Positions 18,736-27,964 of a stretch of 64,000 bases of DNA are shown here, in pieces. The first letter of the stretch is position 1. Each line of letters starts with the position of its first letter. The translations under genes were made by a program, and so were the position numbers. Source of the DNA: Arthrobacter sunyaminii. Its GTDB lineage: Bacteria > Actinomycetota > Actinomycetes > Actinomycetales > Micrococcaceae. The notes below the pieces were generated by a model. It made no database searches. It was not told where the DNA came from and worked only from the letters and a program-made list of their open reading frames with translations. Where the stretch lies: NCBI RefSeq assembly GCF_018866305.1, contig NZ_CP076456.1:1612001-1676000 (forward strand). The letters are read 5' to 3'.

Positions 18736-20226
18736 ATGACGAACTCACGCAGCCGGCGGCCCAGGGATCCGTTTCCCGTCAGCGGACCGGCGGACATCCT
18801 GGCCTACATTCCGCACAGCCTCGGTTTTACTCCGAAGGAATCGCTGGTCCTCATGACCGTGGACTCCTCCAGATTAGGTGCAACACTGCGTCTGGACCTG
18901 CCGGCTTCAGCACTGGATTACTCGGAGTTTGCGGCCAAGGTCAGTGGCATTCTCCGCTCTGATGTTTGCGCAAACGGCGTGCTGATGGCCCTTTATACGG
19001 ACCGGGCATGGAAACGGCCGGATGCTCCTCCCTACCGAAGGCTCATCCATCAGCTCAGCCGGTGCCTTACCGGCAACGGGCTGCCCATCCGGGACGGGTG
19101 GGTAATCTCCTCCACTGCCTGGCGGGAGTATTTCTGTTCAGATAGCGGCTGTTGTCCCTGGCCGGGCCGCCCGCTGCAGGACATCACCAACAGCACGCTG
19201 AGTGCGGAAATGGTGTACCGCGGCAGCGCCTACGCGCCAACACTGGAGCAGGCCGTGGCTCTGGATCTTCCCGAGCCCTGGGGCGAACCCGGTGCGGTTG
19301 CTGCCGTACACCGTGCCGCTTACGGGCGCCGGCTGGCGGGACACTGGTGCGGATCTTCGCAGTTCGCAGGAACCCTGGATGTCTGGGAGACGGTGATTGA
19401 GGGTTCGGAGGCGGCGGCGGGGCAGGCGGGGCTGGCAGGCGAGGGTAATCCGGCGGGGCCCGAAACCACCCGGGGCCGGTACCAGGGAGGTTCCGGTGAG
19501 CCGCTCTCTGGTGAACCCGCACCCTCTGGTGAACCCGCACGGGGATTTGCGCTGCTGCGGACGGACCCGGAGACAGCAGGCTTCCTCCTGGCCAGCCTGC
19601 GTGCCCGGCCGGTGCGGGACACTCTCCTGGTGATGGCGGCTCTGGGGAAAGACCAGGCACTTGCAGGGGCCGAAGCCTGCCGCCTCCTTTCGGTGGATGG
19701 CGCTCGCCCCCTATTGCCGCCGTCCCCGGACGCGGCTGCGCAGACGGATGGCCGGGACACGTCAGGCGCCGGGGCATCCCGCCGTGGATCCGGACAGGCA
19801 CCCGGCAGAGGGGGGAGAGTCATTGCGGGGTCATCCCATGAGCTGCCCCGCAAGCGCCCCCAAGACGCGGGACGAGACTACCGTGATGTGCTGGTGGGCC
19901 AATATCCACAGTCACCGCGGTGGGGTGCCATGGACGCGGCATTCGCTGTTTTTGCTGAACTCCTGGCGGCCGATGCCGCGGACGGCGAAGAGGATAGGGA
20001 AGCTTCTTCAGCCCTGCTGAGTCTGATGGGCTGGATCGAATGGGCCCGGGGGAGGGGGTCCAGGGCGCAGGTGCTCCTGACCCGTTGTTTGGAATCGAAT
20101 CCCGGCTACCGGCTCGCGGAGCTGCTCGAAGAACTGCTGGCCACCGGCGTATTCCCGGTATGGGCGACAAACCAGGGGACGGCTTGGAAGGCAGCGGAGC
20201 GCTCTCCGGGTGCTGCCCGGAGATAA
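18736..20226 (+). CDS. DUF4192 domain-containing protein
   Basis: A 496-residue soluble protein of the actinobacterial DUF4192 family. The diagnostic N-terminus is PADILAYIPHSLGFTPKESL, and a C-terminal helical part contains LLSLMGWIEWARGRGSRAQV. The function is unknown; it is often found near sigA in Micrococcaceae. A Gly/Ser/Pro-rich linker near residues 245-275 contains an 18-base tandem repeat (19507-19542) that encodes SGEPAP-type units. No signal peptide or membrane segment is seen. Confidence 0.88.
   Translation: MTNSRSRRPRDPFPVSGPADILAYIPHSLGFTPKESLVLMTVDSSRLGATLRLDLPASALDYSEFAAKVSGILRSDVCANGVLMALYTDRAWKRPDAPPYRRLIHQLSRCLTGNGLPIRDGWVISSTAWREYFCSDSGCCPWPGRPLQDITNSTLSAEMVYRGSAYAPTLEQAVALDLPEPWGEPGAVAAVHRAAYGRRLAGHWCGSSQFAGTLDVWETVIEGSEAAAGQAGLAGEGNPAGPETTRGRYQGGSGEPLSGEPAPSGEPARGFALLRTDPETAGFLLASLRARPVRDTLLVMAALGKDQALAGAEACRLLSVDGARPLLPPSPDAAAQTDGRDTSGAGASRRGSGQAPGRGGRVIAGSSHELPRKRPQDAGRDYRDVLVGQYPQSPRWGAMDAAFAVFAELLAADAADGEEDREASSALLSLMGWIEWARGRGSRAQVLLTRCLESNPGYRLAELLEELLATGVFPVWATNQGTAWKAAERSPGAARR
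19507..19542 (+). repeat. 18-bp tandem repeat inside the DUF4192 gene
   Basis: Two copies of an 18-base unit (19507-19524 and 19525-19542) that differ only at the last positions, with a degraded third copy just upstream. They encode repeated Ser-Gly-Glu-Pro units in a low-complexity linker, so copy number could vary without a frameshift. Confidence 0.8.
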
Positions 20227-20570
20227 GGCGGGGCGTTGCTTGTTGGCTGTGCTCCGGCAGCAAGGCTCACCCGATAGCTGGGGGAGCCCCTGCGCCGTGC
20301 ATCCGTACAGCCGGGCAAAGGGGCCGGTCATGCTGTCGGCAGCAGGAAATCATGAGACAATGGGAACCGAGACCCGGTCGGGTTCGTGTATCAAGTGTCG
20401 CTTCTTGTTCCCAAGGACTGTTGTACAGGGAACAGAAACCACGGCAGATGTGTTCTTCATGAGAGCACCGCTGCTGGTGGGATCGCTTGAAAACAAGCAC
20501 GGACTTGACAGGGTCATAGTGGTGTTGCCCCCAATGGCGATTCCACAGCCCGCCGTATGAAAGGTTTTCT
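20227..20570. other. 344-base leader and promoter region of sigA
   Basis: No gene is supported here. A TTGACA hexamer lies at 20505-20510 but has no convincing -10 partner at normal spacing. A 7-bp inverted repeat (TGTTCCC at 20406-20412, GGGAACA at 20428-20434) sits about 140 bases before sigA. AAAGG at 20560-20564 is the likely ribosome site for the GTG start. The long untranslated stretch fits a housekeeping sigma gene with more than one promoter, but this is inference. Confidence 0.5.
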
Positions 20571-21860
20571 GTGTCGCCGAGAAAGACAACTGCAGTCGAA
20601 GAGACTGACACTGCAAGCAAGCGCACTGCCGTAGACGAAGCCCAGGCTCCGATAGATGCCGCCGCCGGCGATAAGACCGCGGTAAAGACCGTCCGCAAGG
20701 CCGCAGCGCGCAAGCCAGCTGCTGCCAAGTCAGCTACCGCTGCAGCCGGCCGCAAGACCCCCGCCAAATCAGCCAAGGCCGCAAAGGCCGCCGCCGCAGC
20801 GGAAGAGGAAGAGTCGCACAGCGACGCGGATCCCGCTGAGCCGGAGACTGATGCTGCAGACGCTCCGGAAGCAGCGCCTACAGGCTCGGGCTTTGTCTAC
20901 TCAGATGCCGACGATGATGACGCCCCTGCCCAGCAGGTTGTCTCCGCCGGCGCAACAGCGGATCCGGTCAAGGACTACCTGAAGCAGATCGGCAAGGTTG
21001 CCCTGCTGAATGCTGAGCAGGAAGTGGATCTCGCCCTTCGCATCGAAGCCGGCCTCTTCGCTGAAGAGAAGCTCGCAGCGGATCCCAACATGGACCCCAA
21101 GCTCAAGCGGGAGCTTGAGTTCATCGTTCACGACGGCAAGCGTGCCAAGAACCACCTGCTGGAAGCCAACCTCCGCCTCGTGGTCTCGCTGGCCAAGCGC
21201 TACACCGGCCGCGGCATGCTGTTCCTGGACCTCATCCAGGAAGGAAACCTGGGCCTGATCCGCGCAGTCGAGAAGTTCGACTACACCAAGGGCTTCAAGT
21301 TCTCCACGTACGCCACCTGGTGGATCCGCCAGGCCATTACCCGCGCGATGGCCGACCAGGCCCGCACCATTCGCATCCCGGTGCACATGGTCGAGGTCAT
21401 CAACAAGTTGGCCCGCGTGCAGCGCCAGATGCTTCAGGACCTGGGCCGCGAGCCCGCGCCGGAAGAACTGGCCCTCGAGCTGGACATGACCCCTGAAAAG
21501 GTTGTGGAAGTGCAGAAGTACGGCCGCGAGCCGATCTCCCTGCACACCCCGCTCGGTGAAGACGGCGACTCCGAATTCGGCGACCTCATTGAGGACTCCG
21601 AGGCCGTGGTTCCGGCTGATGCCGTGAGCTTCACCCTGCTGCAGGAGCAGCTGCACTCGGTGCTGGACACTCTCTCCGAGCGTGAAGCCGGCGTGGTGGC
21701 GATGCGCTTCGGTCTGACCGACGGCCAGCCCAAGACACTGGATGAGATTGGAAAGGTTTACGGGGTTACCCGTGAGCGGATCCGCCAGATCGAGTCCAAG
21801 ACCATGTCGAAGCTGCGCCACCCGTCCCGTTCCCAGGTTCTGCGCGACTACCTGGACTAA
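20571..21860 (+). CDS. sigA: Primary RNA polymerase sigma factor SigA (RpoD, group 1)
   Basis: A 429-residue housekeeping sigma factor. After a 120-residue basic then acidic disordered N-terminus come region 1.2 ([20 protein letters not shown]), region 2 with the core-binding [18 protein letters not shown] and the -10-melting [20 protein letters not shown], region 3, and region 4.2 with the -35-binding helix [20 protein letters not shown]. All core blocks are intact. The start is a GTG preceded by AAAGG. A strong intrinsic terminator follows 13 bases after the stop. The parE and DUF7455 genes next to it reproduce the conserved actinobacterial neighbourhood. Confidence 0.98.
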   Translation: MSPRKTTAVEETDTASKRTAVDEAQAPIDAAAGDKTAVKTVRKAAARKPAAAKSATAAAGRKTPAKSAKAAKAAAAAEEEESHSDADPAEPETDAADAPEAAPTGSGFVYSDADDDDAPAQQVVSAGATADPVKDYLKQIGKVALLNAEQEVDLALRIEAGLFAEEKLAADPNMDPKLKRELEFIVHDGKRAKNHLLEANLRLVVSLAKRYTGRGMLFLDLIQEGNLGLIRAVEKFDYTKGFKFSTYATWWIRQAITRAMADQARTIRIPVHMVEVINKLARVQRQMLQDLGREPAPEELALELDMTPEKVVEVQKYGREPISLHTPLGEDGDSEFGDLIEDSEAVVPADAVSFTLLQEQLHSVLDTLSEREAGVVAMRFGLTDGQPKTLDEIGKVYGVTRERIRQIESKTMSKLRHPSRSQVLRDYLD

Positions 21861-21873
21861 TCAAGCCAAATAC

Positions 21874-21918
21874 CAGAACGCCCCCGATCCGCCGAAGCGG
21901 GCCGGGGGCGTTCTGCAT
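21874..21918 (+). terminator. Intrinsic terminator of sigA
   Basis: Perfect 13-bp inverted repeat, CAGAACGCCCCCG (21874-21886) and CGGGGGCGTTCTG (21903-21915), followed by CATTT. It lies directly after the sigA stop. Confidence 0.85.
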
Positions 21919-21954
21919 TTAGCCTGAATCTGCCGGTACCGGATGCACTCATGG

Positions 21955-21989
21955 AAAAGGCTCCTCCCGCCGGGCGGGAGGAGCCTTCC
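21955..21989 (-). terminator. Intrinsic terminator of the DUF7455 gene
   Basis: A near-continuous inverted repeat, AAGGCTCCTCCCGCC (21957-21971) and GGCGGGAGGAGCCTT (21973-21987). Read on the minus strand the stem ends in CCTTTTCC, so it serves the minus-strand gene that stops at 22037. Confidence 0.8.
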
Positions 21990-22036
21990 AAGCTGTACGC
22001 GCTGCCGGGGTTTGCCGGCTGCGTCTGAAGTGCGGT

Positions 22037-22261
22037 CTAGTCTGCGGGGACTGCTTCTGCCTTCTTCATCAGACGGGACGTTTCATCCTGCCATTCCGAG
22101 GTCAGGGGGCGAAGGTTTGCCTCCACCGCCCGTGCATGGTGTCCGCAGAAGAGCAGCTCCCCACCCGAGGATTCAAGTACCGCACGTACGTACGCCTGCG
22201 CGCCGCAGCGGTCGCAGCGGTCCAGCGTATTCAGTTCACGAGTAGCTACTGCTGCTGTCAT
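22037..22261 (-). CDS. DUF7455 small zinc-ribbon-like protein
   Basis: A 74-residue protein widespread beside sigA in actinobacteria and assigned to DUF7455. It has a CDRCGAQAYVRA knuckle and a later FCGHHARA cluster, which together could bind one zinc ion (inference from the Cys/His spacing). The C-terminal part is a charged helix. The function is unknown. A strong AAGGAGG ribosome site lies eight bases before the ATG, which suggests high expression. It faces parE across a 253-base divergent gap. Confidence 0.85.
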   Translation of the reverse strand: MTAAVATRELNTLDRCDRCGAQAYVRAVLESSGGELLFCGHHARAVEANLRPLTSEWQDETSRLMKKAEAVPAD

Positions 22262-22514
22262 GAAAGCCTCCTTGGGGGTGTTGATACTTCATATAACCAT
22301 CTTTACGCGCCGGTTCTTCGCGCATTGGCGGGTCTTTCGCTCTGCGCGTACCAATCTCATGTCCTCTTGTGAGGAAATTCACCGATGCTGAGTCGCTGGC
22401 GGACAGTGTCACCGGCGGGCCTTAACCTTGGTAGTAGCCCGGTTTAATCCGGGTACGCAGCTGGATCGGCGATCTGCCGGCCAACGGTTTCAAAGCCTGA
22501 GGAGTTTCAAACAC

Positions 22515-24626
22515 GTGGCGCCCCCGAACACTGAGTACAACGCCCGCCACCTTTCCGTCCTGGAAGGGCTCGAAGCTGTGCGGAAGCGTCCCGGCATGTA
22601 CATCGGGTCCACCGATTCCCGCGGGCTCATGCACTGTCTCTGGGAGATCATCGACAACTCCGTGGACGAGGCCCTGGCCGGCTACGGCCAGAGCATCAAG
22701 GTCATCCTGCACCCGGACGGCTCCGTGGAGATCCATGATGACGGCCGAGGCATCCCGGTGGACATCGAGCCCAAGACCGGCCTGTCCGGTGTGGAAGTGG
22801 TCTTCACGAAGCTTCATGCCGGAGGCAAGTTCGGCGGCGGTTCCTACGCCGCCTCCGGAGGCCTGCACGGTGTCGGCGCTTCGGTGGTCAACGCCTTGTC
22901 CGCCCGTCTCGACGTGCAGGTGGACCGCGCCGGCAAGGTTTACCAGATGAACTTCCGGCGCGGCGAGCCCGGCCATTTTGCTGACACCGGCAAGTCTCCG
23001 AGCCCCGATGCCAAGTTCTCTCCCTTCCTGGAAAGTTCGAAACTTGAGGTGGTGGGCAAGGCCAAGCGCGGCGTGACCGGAACCCGGATCCGCTATTGGG
23101 CGGACCGCCAGATCTTCACCCCGGACGCCAAATTCTCCTACACGGAACTGCAGGCCCGGGCCCGCCAGACATCTTTCCTGGTTCCCGGACTGAGGATTAC
23201 CCTGCGCGACGAGCGCCGCCTGCCCGGAACCCCCGGCGAGGCCGGCCCGGTGGAGGAAGTCTTCCAGCACGACGGCGGCATCACGGAGTTTGTGGAATAC
23301 CTGGCAGCGGACGCACCGGTCACCGACATCTGGCGCCTGCAGGGCAGCGGCAAGTTCAAGGAATCAGTTCCCGTACTGGATGATTCCGGGCACAGCAAAA
23401 TCGCCGAGGTGGAGCGGGAATGCGAGGTCGATATCGCGCTGCGCTGGGGCATCGGCTACGAAACGAATATCCGCAGCTTCGTGAACATCATTGCTACGCC
23501 CAAGGGCGGAACTCACCAGGCCGGGTTTGAGCAGGCCCTGCTGAAGACCTTCCGCAAGGTCATCGAGGCCAACGCCCGCAAGCTCAAGGCCGGCAACGAC
23601 AAGATCGAGAAGGATGATGTCTTCGCCGGGCTGACTGCCGTCCTGACGGTGCGGCTTGCCGAGCCGCAGTTCGAAGGACAGACCAAGGAAATCCTTGGCA
23701 CGTCTGCGGTCCGCGCCATCGTCGCCAAGGTGGTGGACAAGGAAATTACGGCGCGGCTGAATTCCAGCGCCCGGCAGGACAAGGCACAGTCGGCCCTGCT
23801 GCTGGAAAAGGTCGTTTCGGAGATGAAATCCCGCATCTCCGCCCGCGTGCACAAGGAAACCCAGCGCCGGAAGAACGCCCTGGAAACCTCCTCCATGCCG
23901 GCGAAGCTGGCGGATTGCCGGATTGATGACAGTGAGCGTTCGGAACTGTTCATTGTCGAAGGTGACAGCGCGCTGGGCACGGCCAAACTTGCCCGGTCTT
24001 CGGACTACCAGGCGCTGCTGCCAATCCGCGGCAAGATCCTGAACGTGCAGAAGGCCTCCGTTGCGGACATGCTCTCCAACGCCGAGTGCGCGGCCCTGAT
24101 CCAGGTGGTGGGGGCAGGATCCGGACGGAGTTTCCAGCTGGACGCCGCACGTTACGGCAAGGTCATTTTCATGACCGACGCCGACGTCGACGGAGCACAC
24201 ATCCGCACCCTGCTGTTGACCCTGTTCTTCCGCTATATGCGGCCTCTGGTCGAGGCCGGCCGCGTATACGCCGCCGTTCCGCCGCTGCACCGCGTGGAGG
24301 TCATCAACCACGGGTCCAAGGCCAACGAGATGATCTACACCTACTCGGAAAAGGAGCTGCACCAGCTGCTGGCCAAGCTGCAGAAGGAAGGCAAGAACTA
24401 CAAGGAGCCCATCCAGCGGTACAAAGGTCTGGGTGAGATGGATGCTGACCAGCTGGCGGAAACCACCATGGATCCGCGGCACCGGACACTCCGCCGCGTG
24501 CGCATCGACCAGGCAGCCGACGCCGAACGCGCGTTTGAGCTGCTGATGGGCAGTGAGGTGGCTCCGCGCAAGGACTTCATCATTGCGGGAGCGGCCATGC
24601 TGGACCGCGACCGCATCGACGCATAA
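22515..24626 (+). CDS. parE: DNA topoisomerase IV subunit B (GyrB/ParE family)
   Basis: A 703-residue ATPase subunit of a type IIA topoisomerase that unlinks daughter chromosomes. It shows the GHKL ATP site (EIIDNSVDEALAGYG, DDGRGIPVD), the transducer GGTHQAGFEQALLK, the TOPRIM ELFIVEGDSALGTAKLAR, and the metal-binding DADVDGAHIRTLLL. The reading frame is open from 22428, but I chose the GTG at 22515, which starts the conserved N-terminus and has GGAG 11 bases upstream. The partner ParC is encoded at 41.9-44.5 kb. The location beside sigA supports ParE rather than the dnaA-linked GyrB; the two are close in sequence, so this is inference from context. Confidence 0.85.
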   Translation: MAPPNTEYNARHLSVLEGLEAVRKRPGMYIGSTDSRGLMHCLWEIIDNSVDEALAGYGQSIKVILHPDGSVEIHDDGRGIPVDIEPKTGLSGVEVVFTKLHAGGKFGGGSYAASGGLHGVGASVVNALSARLDVQVDRAGKVYQMNFRRGEPGHFADTGKSPSPDAKFSPFLESSKLEVVGKAKRGVTGTRIRYWADRQIFTPDAKFSYTELQARARQTSFLVPGLRITLRDERRLPGTPGEAGPVEEVFQHDGGITEFVEYLAADAPVTDIWRLQGSGKFKESVPVLDDSGHSKIAEVERECEVDIALRWGIGYETNIRSFVNIIATPKGGTHQAGFEQALLKTFRKVIEANARKLKAGNDKIEKDDVFAGLTAVLTVRLAEPQFEGQTKEILGTSAVRAIVAKVVDKEITARLNSSARQDKAQSALLLEKVVSEMKSRISARVHKETQRRKNALETSSMPAKLADCRIDDSERSELFIVEGDSALGTAKLARSSDYQALLPIRGKILNVQKASVADMLSNAECAALIQVVGAGSGRSFQLDAARYGKVIFMTDADVDGAHIRTLLLTLFFRYMRPLVEAGRVYAAVPPLHRVEVINHGSKANEMIYTYSEKELHQLLAKLQKEGKNYKEPIQRYKGLGEMDADQLAETTMDPRHRTLRRVRIDQAADAERAFELLMGSEVAPRKDFIIAGAAMLDRDRIDA

Positions 24627-24692
24627 GCGCCGTCGGCTCCCCGGGGCGGGCTGCGGAACCAGCCTCCCCCGGCTCAGAGCCCGGGCTGCCGC

Positions 24693-25661
24693 CTAGACGA
24701 TGCCCGGCGCCACCAGCAGCGTGGTGGGAACGGCAAGCAGCAGGCCGGACAGAATGAGCACCGCGGCCCGCTGCCAGGCCGGCAGCGGCGGCAGGGGCGT
24801 CAGCAACCTGCTCAGCCGGTGAACCGTGCCGATTTTCTCCGGCTCGTCGGGGCTGCCCAGCAGCGGCGTGCCCCGAATCTCGGCAACGGCCAGGTTTTCC
24901 GCAGGCGCCGCGCCGCCGGTTCCCACAATCGCCACGGCCCGAATCAATGTCCCCGGCTGCACCGTGCGCAATGCTTCGTCATCAGCCAGCATCTCGATGA
25001 GCTCGTTGACGGACTGTTGGGCCAACTGGGAGGTGGGCAGCCACGGCAGGGCGGCGCGCCAGGCGGCAAACGCCCACAGCAGCAAATGGTGGTGCTGGGC
25101 GAGATGGGCCTTCTCGTGGATAAGGACGGCGGAGAGCTCATCATCCGAGAGCATCTCGAGAAGCCCGTCCGAAAGGACAGTGACCGACCGTGCGCCCCCC
25201 GGAAGGCAGTACGCCACCGGTACGGGGTGGTTGATGACCAGGGTGGCCGGACGGGTGTCTGAAGGGGAACTCAGCAGGGACAGCATGTCCCGGTGCCTGC
25301 GCCGGCCGCGGCGGATCCGGTAATAGGTCAGCAGGAGGGTGAAGATCAGGTGGGCACTGAGCAACACTGCGGCACTGAGCGCAAAGACATGCACCAGGCC
25401 CAGCGTGGTGGCTGGCTCGCGGTGCACCAGGATGCCCCAGAGGCTGCGCAGCGCATCAATCAGGTTGTTGCCAAGGGGCTCAAGGCCCCAGGTCAGCATG
25501 GCGCCGATCATCGACAGGCCGCCGGCCAGAGCGATGGCCTGCCACAGCACCATCGCAGTGAACGGGGACCGGGCCGGCCATTTGGCGCGCGAAAGGGCAA
25601 TAGGAACAGGCCACGCCAGCACGAGGGCAAGCGCGGCCAACAGATACGAGGCCCAAAACAT
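24693..25661 (-). CDS. M56 family membrane metallopeptidase (BlaR1-like, no sensor domain)
   Basis: A 322-residue membrane protease with four or five helices and the zinc motif H182-E-K-A-H186 (VLIHEKAHLAQHHHLLLWA), followed by an NELIEMLADDEAL segment with the third ligand. BlaR1/MecR1 proteases of this family cleave BlaI-type repressors after a signal. Here the protein ends after one more membrane helix, with no extracytoplasmic penicillin-binding domain, so beta-lactams are an unlikely direct signal. The blaI-like gene lies 29 bases upstream on the same strand, so the two form a pair. It converges with parE. Confidence 0.88.
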   Translation of the reverse strand: MFWASYLLAALALVLAWPVPIALSRAKWPARSPFTAMVLWQAIALAGGLSMIGAMLTWGLEPLGNNLIDALRSLWGILVHREPATTLGLVHVFALSAAVLLSAHLIFTLLLTYYRIRRGRRRHRDMLSLLSSPSDTRPATLVINHPVPVAYCLPGGARSVTVLSDGLLEMLSDDELSAVLIHEKAHLAQHHHLLLWAFAAWRAALPWLPTSQLAQQSVNELIEMLADDEALRTVQPGTLIRAVAIVGTGGAAPAENLAVAEIRGTPLLGSPDEPEKIGTVHRLSRLLTPLPPLPAWQRAAVLILSGLLLAVPTTLLVAPGIV

Positions 25662-25690
25662 CGCGGCGGAGAGGAGTAGCCGCTACCCGG

Positions 25691-26068
25691 TCAGACGCCG
25701 CCGAGCAGGCGGCGGAGGGTTTCCGCCTCGGTCGCCGAGACGGAGCCGACAAAGCGGGCCAGCACGGCCTCGCGGTCATTTACTGAACCAAGGACTTCAT
25801 GCATCAGCTCAGCTGTATGTTCGGCCTTGGACGTAATGGCGCGGTACCGGTGCGGGCGGATGTTGCGCTCACGCTCCACCAGTCCCTTTTTTTCCAGCCG
25901 GGAGAGGACCGTGAGGATGGTGGTGACCGCAAGGCCCCTGCCGTCTCCGGTGCCCGCGGCAGGGTTGGCCTGAGCCAGCAGTTCACGCAGTTCGTTTGCC
26001 GTGGCGGCCTCCGGTGACTCCCAGAGGAGGTCCATTGTTGCCCGTTCCAACTCACCGAGGGTAGCCAT
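25691..26068 (-). CDS. blaI: BlaI/MecI/CopY family transcriptional repressor
   Basis: A 125-residue winged-helix repressor: GELERATMDLLWESPEAATA (helix 1), AVTTILTVLSRLEKKGLVER (recognition helix and turn), the wing RPHRYRAITSK, and a helical dimer tail. It dimerises on dyads containing CTAC/GTAG cores and is inactivated when a partner M56 protease cleaves it. It is divergent from cydA; the 219-base gap holds two full dyads and further half-sites that are closer to cydA than to blaI. Control of the cytochrome bd operon is therefore likely, though not proven. Confidence 0.9.
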   Translation of the reverse strand: MATLGELERATMDLLWESPEAATANELRELLAQANPAAGTGDGRGLAVTTILTVLSRLEKKGLVERERNIRPHRYRAITSKAEHTAELMHEVLGSVNDREAVLARFVGSVSATEAETLRRLLGGV

Positions 26069-26186
26069 CTGTGTTCCTGTCCTTCAGCATTAATAGTCTC
26101 GAACCTCCGCCGGAGCCTGTTCATTCCGGTCAATACCCCGCAGGGAAGAGGTCCGGTTCTCCAATCTACAGGTTTTTTGTGATCGG

Positions 26187-26203
26187 TTCTACATCGCGTA
26201 GAA
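26187..26203. promoter_or_regulatory. Putative BlaI operator 1 upstream of cydA
   Basis: The 17-base dyad TTCTAC-N5-GTAGAA. It is followed by an AATCTTTTTCGAACT stretch that recurs after the second dyad. BlaI sites in other bacteria have similar CTAC/GTAG half-sites. It lies about 85 bases before the cydA start. Confidence 0.65.
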
Positions 26204-26243
26204 ATCTTTTTCGAACTCATCTACGATCAGAAACAGAATGATC

Positions 26244-26260
26244 TTCTACGCTCTGTAGAA
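26244..26260. promoter_or_regulatory. Putative BlaI operator 2 upstream of cydA
   Basis: A second TTCTAC-N5-GTAGAA dyad, 57 bases downstream of the first and with the same flank (AATCTGGTTCGACT). Its proximal edge is 28 bases from the cydA GTG, so a bound repressor would sit over the promoter or the transcription start. Isolated TCTAC half-sites also occur at 26165 and 26220. Confidence 0.65.
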
Positions 26261-26287
26261 ATCTGGTTCGACTGAAGGAATCCTCCC

Positions 26288-27946
26288 GTGGAAGCACTCG
26301 ATATTGCCCGTTGGCAGTTCGGCATCACCACCGTCTACCACTTCCTCATGGTGCCGCTGACGATCGGCCTGGGGCTGGTAGTGGCAACCCTGCAGACCAT
26401 GTGGGTCCGCACGGGCAAAGACGAATACCTGCGCATGACCAAGTTCTGGGGAAAGCTCTTCCTCATCAACTTCATCATGGGCATAGCAACCGGTCTGGTT
26501 CAGGAATTCCAGTTCGGCATGGCTTGGAGTGAGTACAGCCGCTTCGTGGGCGACGTGTTCGGCGCCCCGCTGGCGCTGGAATCTCTGCTGGCCTTCTTCA
26601 CCGAGTCCGTGTTCCTGGGACTGTGGATCTTCGGCTGGGGAAGATTGTCCAAAAAGCTGCACCTGGCCTGCCTGTGGATTGCAGTGCTGGCTTCGGTTCT
26701 GTCCGCCTACTTCATCCTGGCTGCGAACTCCTGGATGCAGCACCCCGTCGGTGTGGAAATGGTGGACGGCCGCCCCGTGCTCAATGACATCTGGGCCGTC
26801 CTGACCAACAACACCCTGCTGGTGGCCTTCCCGCACCAGATCACTGCCGCTCTCTCGGTGGCCGGCGGATTCCTGCTCGGCATTGCCTGGTACCACTTGT
26901 GGAAGCGGCGCCGCGACGGCATTGACACCGTCAACGAGGACGGCACCGTGAACATCGGTGAGCGGCCGGAAACCGGCCGCGACAAGGCAGATCACAGCGT
27001 CTGGATCAAGTCGCTGCGCATCGGGGCAGTGGTGGCCATGGTGTCCTTCGCAGGCACCGCGATTACCGGCGACCTGCAGGGCAAGCTCATGTTCGACCAG
27101 CAGCCCATGAAAATGGCAGCGGCCGAGGCCGCCTGCCACGACGGAACGTCCTTCTCGATCCTCTCGGTCGGCGACGTAGGCGCCAAGAACTGCGACGATG
27201 TCAAGGCCGTGATCGAAGTTCCCGGCCTGCTGTCCTTCCTGGCCAACAACAACTTCGACACTGAGGTCAAGGGCGTCAACACCCTGATCCCGGAGTATCA
27301 GGAGGCCTACGGCACGCACATCCCGGATGATCCCAAGTACGGTGCGCAGGCCGGCACCGAGATTGACTACCTGCCGGTCATGTCCGTCACCTACTGGGGC
27401 TTCCGCATCATGATCGGGTTCGGCGGCATTGCGGCCGCTGCGGCTGCTTTCGCTCTGTGGATCACCCGCAAGGGCACGGTCCCGCAGTCCAAGTGGCTGA
27501 TGCGCCTGGCCGTGTTCGGCATCCTGGCCCCCTTTGGCGCCAACAGCGCAGGCTGGATCTTCACCGAGATGGGACGCCAGCCCTTTGTGGTCGCACCCAA
27601 CCCGAGCTTCACCGGCATCGACCAGGTGTTTATGTTCACCGCGGCGGCGGTCTCACCCGGTGTCTCCAGGGCCGAGATGATCTTCTCCCTGGCCTGCTTC
27701 GCGCTGGTCTACCTGGCGCTGCTGGTGGTGGAAGTGCGGCTGCTGTTCAAGTTCACCCGCGGCGGCGTTCCGTCCGCCATGCCGGAGCTGCTCAGCAGCA
27801 GCGGGCACGACGGCGGTTCCTCCGGCGGCATGGATTCCGCCGGCGGTGACGACGGCAGCGGCAGCGACGGCAGCGACACCGGCGGCTCCGGCGGAACCGG
27901 AGCCAAGACCAAGCAGCCCGATGACGTCCTCGGCTTTGCCTACTAA
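26288..27946 (+). CDS. cydA: Cytochrome bd oxidase subunit I (CydA)
   Basis: A 552-residue quinol-oxidising, haem-carrying subunit of the high-affinity terminal oxidase. The axial H18 (TTVYHFLMVP), the FFTESVFLGLWIFG glutamate helix, FPHQITAALS, and the GWIFTEMGRQP quinol-site segment with the methionine ligand region are all present. The Q-loop is of the short type. The last 40 residues form a Gly/Ser/Asp-rich soluble tail. GTG start with GAAGGA upstream. First gene of cydA-cydB-cydDC; the divergent blaI and repeated dyads suggest repression control. Confidence 0.97.
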   Translation: MEALDIARWQFGITTVYHFLMVPLTIGLGLVVATLQTMWVRTGKDEYLRMTKFWGKLFLINFIMGIATGLVQEFQFGMAWSEYSRFVGDVFGAPLALESLLAFFTESVFLGLWIFGWGRLSKKLHLACLWIAVLASVLSAYFILAANSWMQHPVGVEMVDGRPVLNDIWAVLTNNTLLVAFPHQITAALSVAGGFLLGIAWYHLWKRRRDGIDTVNEDGTVNIGERPETGRDKADHSVWIKSLRIGAVVAMVSFAGTAITGDLQGKLMFDQQPMKMAAAEAACHDGTSFSILSVGDVGAKNCDDVKAVIEVPGLLSFLANNNFDTEVKGVNTLIPEYQEAYGTHIPDDPKYGAQAGTEIDYLPVMSVTYWGFRIMIGFGGIAAAAAAFALWITRKGTVPQSKWLMRLAVFGILAPFGANSAGWIFTEMGRQPFVVAPNPSFTGIDQVFMFTAAAVSPGVSRAEMIFSLACFALVYLALLVVEVRLLFKFTRGGVPSAMPELLSSSGHDGGSSGGMDSAGGDDGSGSDGSDTGGSGGTGAKTKQPDDVLGFAY

Positions 27947-27964
27947 GCGATCTGGAGCACAGAA

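Noticed and set aside
20505..20527. TTGACA as the sigA -35 box
   Set aside because: No acceptable -10 hexamer is found 16-19 bases downstream.
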